Source of the DNA: Desulfosporosinus sp. I2
Lineage (GTDB): Bacteria > Bacillota > Desulfitobacteriia > Desulfitobacteriales > Desulfitobacteriaceae
Length of the DNA stretch: 41,208 nt
Assembly (NCBI RefSeq): GCF_000960765.1
Contig: NZ_JYNH01000025.1
Location: 1-41,208, forward strand
Direction of reading: 5' to 3'
Position 1 is the stretch's first letter. Every line of letters begins with the position of its first letter. Positions 40,780 through 41,208 of this stretch are shown piece by piece. Made by a program: the position numbers and the translations under genes. Below the pieces are notes generated by a model. The model saw only the letters and a list, made by a program, of their open reading frames with translations, did no database searches and was not told the origin of the DNA.

Positions 40780-41010
40780 CTAGGACAGCCCCAATACTTT
40801 TAGCACATCTAACTCCGAAAGATCATTGGAAACAGCTGCTTGTTTATTCTCTGCTGCGATGGCATCGAAAATTTCACCACGATAGATCTTGATTTCCTTA
40901 GGTGCCTCAATGGTCATACGGATGTTATCCCCTTTTATACTCACGACCGTCACTACAATGTTGTCACCGATAACGATTCGCTCGCCAACTTTGCGGGTAA
41001 GGGCTAACAT
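40780..41010 (-). CDS. csrA: Carbon storage/translational regulator CsrA
   Basis: This 76-residue RNA-binding dimer represses flagellin translation. It has the CsrA sequence MLALTRKVGERIVIGDNIVV, then GDNIRMTIEAPKEIKIYRGE. I use the ATG at 41010; AAAGGGGG lies about nine bases upstream, and an upstream start at 41037 overlaps fliW without a ribosome binding site. RMTIEAPKEI differs slightly from the common RIGIEAPKEV. It follows fliW by one base, so the antagonist and its target are coupled. Confidence 0.97.
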   Translation of the reverse strand: MLALTRKVGERIVIGDNIVVTVVSIKGDNIRMTIEAPKEIKIYRGEIFDAIAAENKQAAVSNDLSELDVLKVLGLS

Positions 41011-41011
41011 A

Positions 41012-41208
41012 TTACGTTCCCCCTTTGACAGCTTCATTTGGCAAGCCGTCTGGAAATAGTTGATGCCGGATAGAATATTCCGGTTTGTCTAAGATGACCT
41101 GCCTACCTGTATGATTGAGTCCATTCATCACTAAGGGTGCCAACAAGTTCACTGTCATATCCGCCAGTTTCCCTTTCACCGTAGCAATCAAAAACACCTG
41201 TGGCGGAT
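41012..41208 (-). CDS. fliW: Flagellar assembly factor FliW (5' end cut off by window)
   Basis: About 65 C-terminal residues of FliW remain. The frame stays open to the right edge (PPQVFLIATVKGKLADMTVN). LADMTVNLLAPLVMNGLNHT and the YSIRHQLF ending are the FliW C-terminal pattern. FliW binds either flagellin or CsrA: when flagellin leaves the cell, free FliW takes CsrA off the hag leader. The GTG at 41197 is inside the gene and is not its start. It sits one base before csrA. Confidence 0.92.
   Translation of the reverse strand, partial: PPQVFLIATVKGKLADMTVNLLAPLVMNGLNHTGRQVILDKPEYSIRHQLFPDGLPNEAVKGGT

Overview
The window is one long flagellar and chemotaxis locus. Every confident gene lies on the minus strand, so transcription runs from high to low coordinates. 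The gene content points to a motile Gram-positive Firmicute: a FliM/FliY switch pair, CheC plus CheD, a FlbD/SwrD small protein, FlhF/FlhG, a SigD-type sigma factor and a FliW-CsrA-flagellin module. The overall character suggests the Peptococcaceae (Desulfosporosinus/Desulfitobacterium type). That genus-level guess is inference. TTG and GTG starts behind strong G-rich ribosome binding sites are common. Layout in the direction of transcription follows. (1) 41208-40780: the end of fliW, then csrA. (2) 40779-39012: a 527-base gap with a candidate structured RNA, a possible 40-codon ORF, a sigma28-like promoter and a CsrA-type hairpin over the flagellin ribosome binding site; then flagellin (hag) and its terminator. 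(3) 38851-32577: a flagellin-glycosylation-type island with two TPR glycosyltransferases of different fold, a nucleotide-sugar epimerase/dehydratase, a DegT-type aminotransferase and a NeuD/PglD-type acyltransferase. (4) 32514-29129: a sigma28-type promoter, flaG, fliD, fliS, a fliT-like gene, a second flaG and a strong terminator. (5) 28758 to the left edge: the main operon, cheA-cheW-cheB-flgC-fliE-fliF-fliG-fliH-fliI-fliJ-flbD-fliL-fliM-fliY-cheY-fliO-fliP-fliQ-fliR-flhB-flhA-flhF-flhG-pilZ-cheC-cheD-unknown membrane gene-fliA-[sigma28-type promoter]-fliK-flgD-flgE-flgF/G. How the genes work together: fliE to fliR with flhA/flhB build the basal body, switch and export gate. fliH/I/J power export. 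fliK, flgD and flgE build the hook. FliA (sigma28) then drives late genes. CheA/W/B/Y with the CheC, CheD and FliY phosphatases set motor bias, and a PilZ protein can couple the motor to c-di-GMP. FliW and CsrA match flagellin synthesis to secretion through the hag leader. The sugar genes probably modify flagellin. The most unusual structure is a family of degenerate 7-base tandem repeats (TTCGNNN on one side, CGAANNN on the other) at six places in the main operon. In five of them the repeat fills essentially the whole space between the stop codon of one gene and the ribosome binding site of the next, with the two ends inverted relative to each other. Other points worth a second look are a sigma28-type promoter directly behind the sigma28 gene, a switch-like hairpin pair before fliJ, a 125-base fliH/fliI overlap, a missing flgB, and a structured RNA candidate between csrA and hag.
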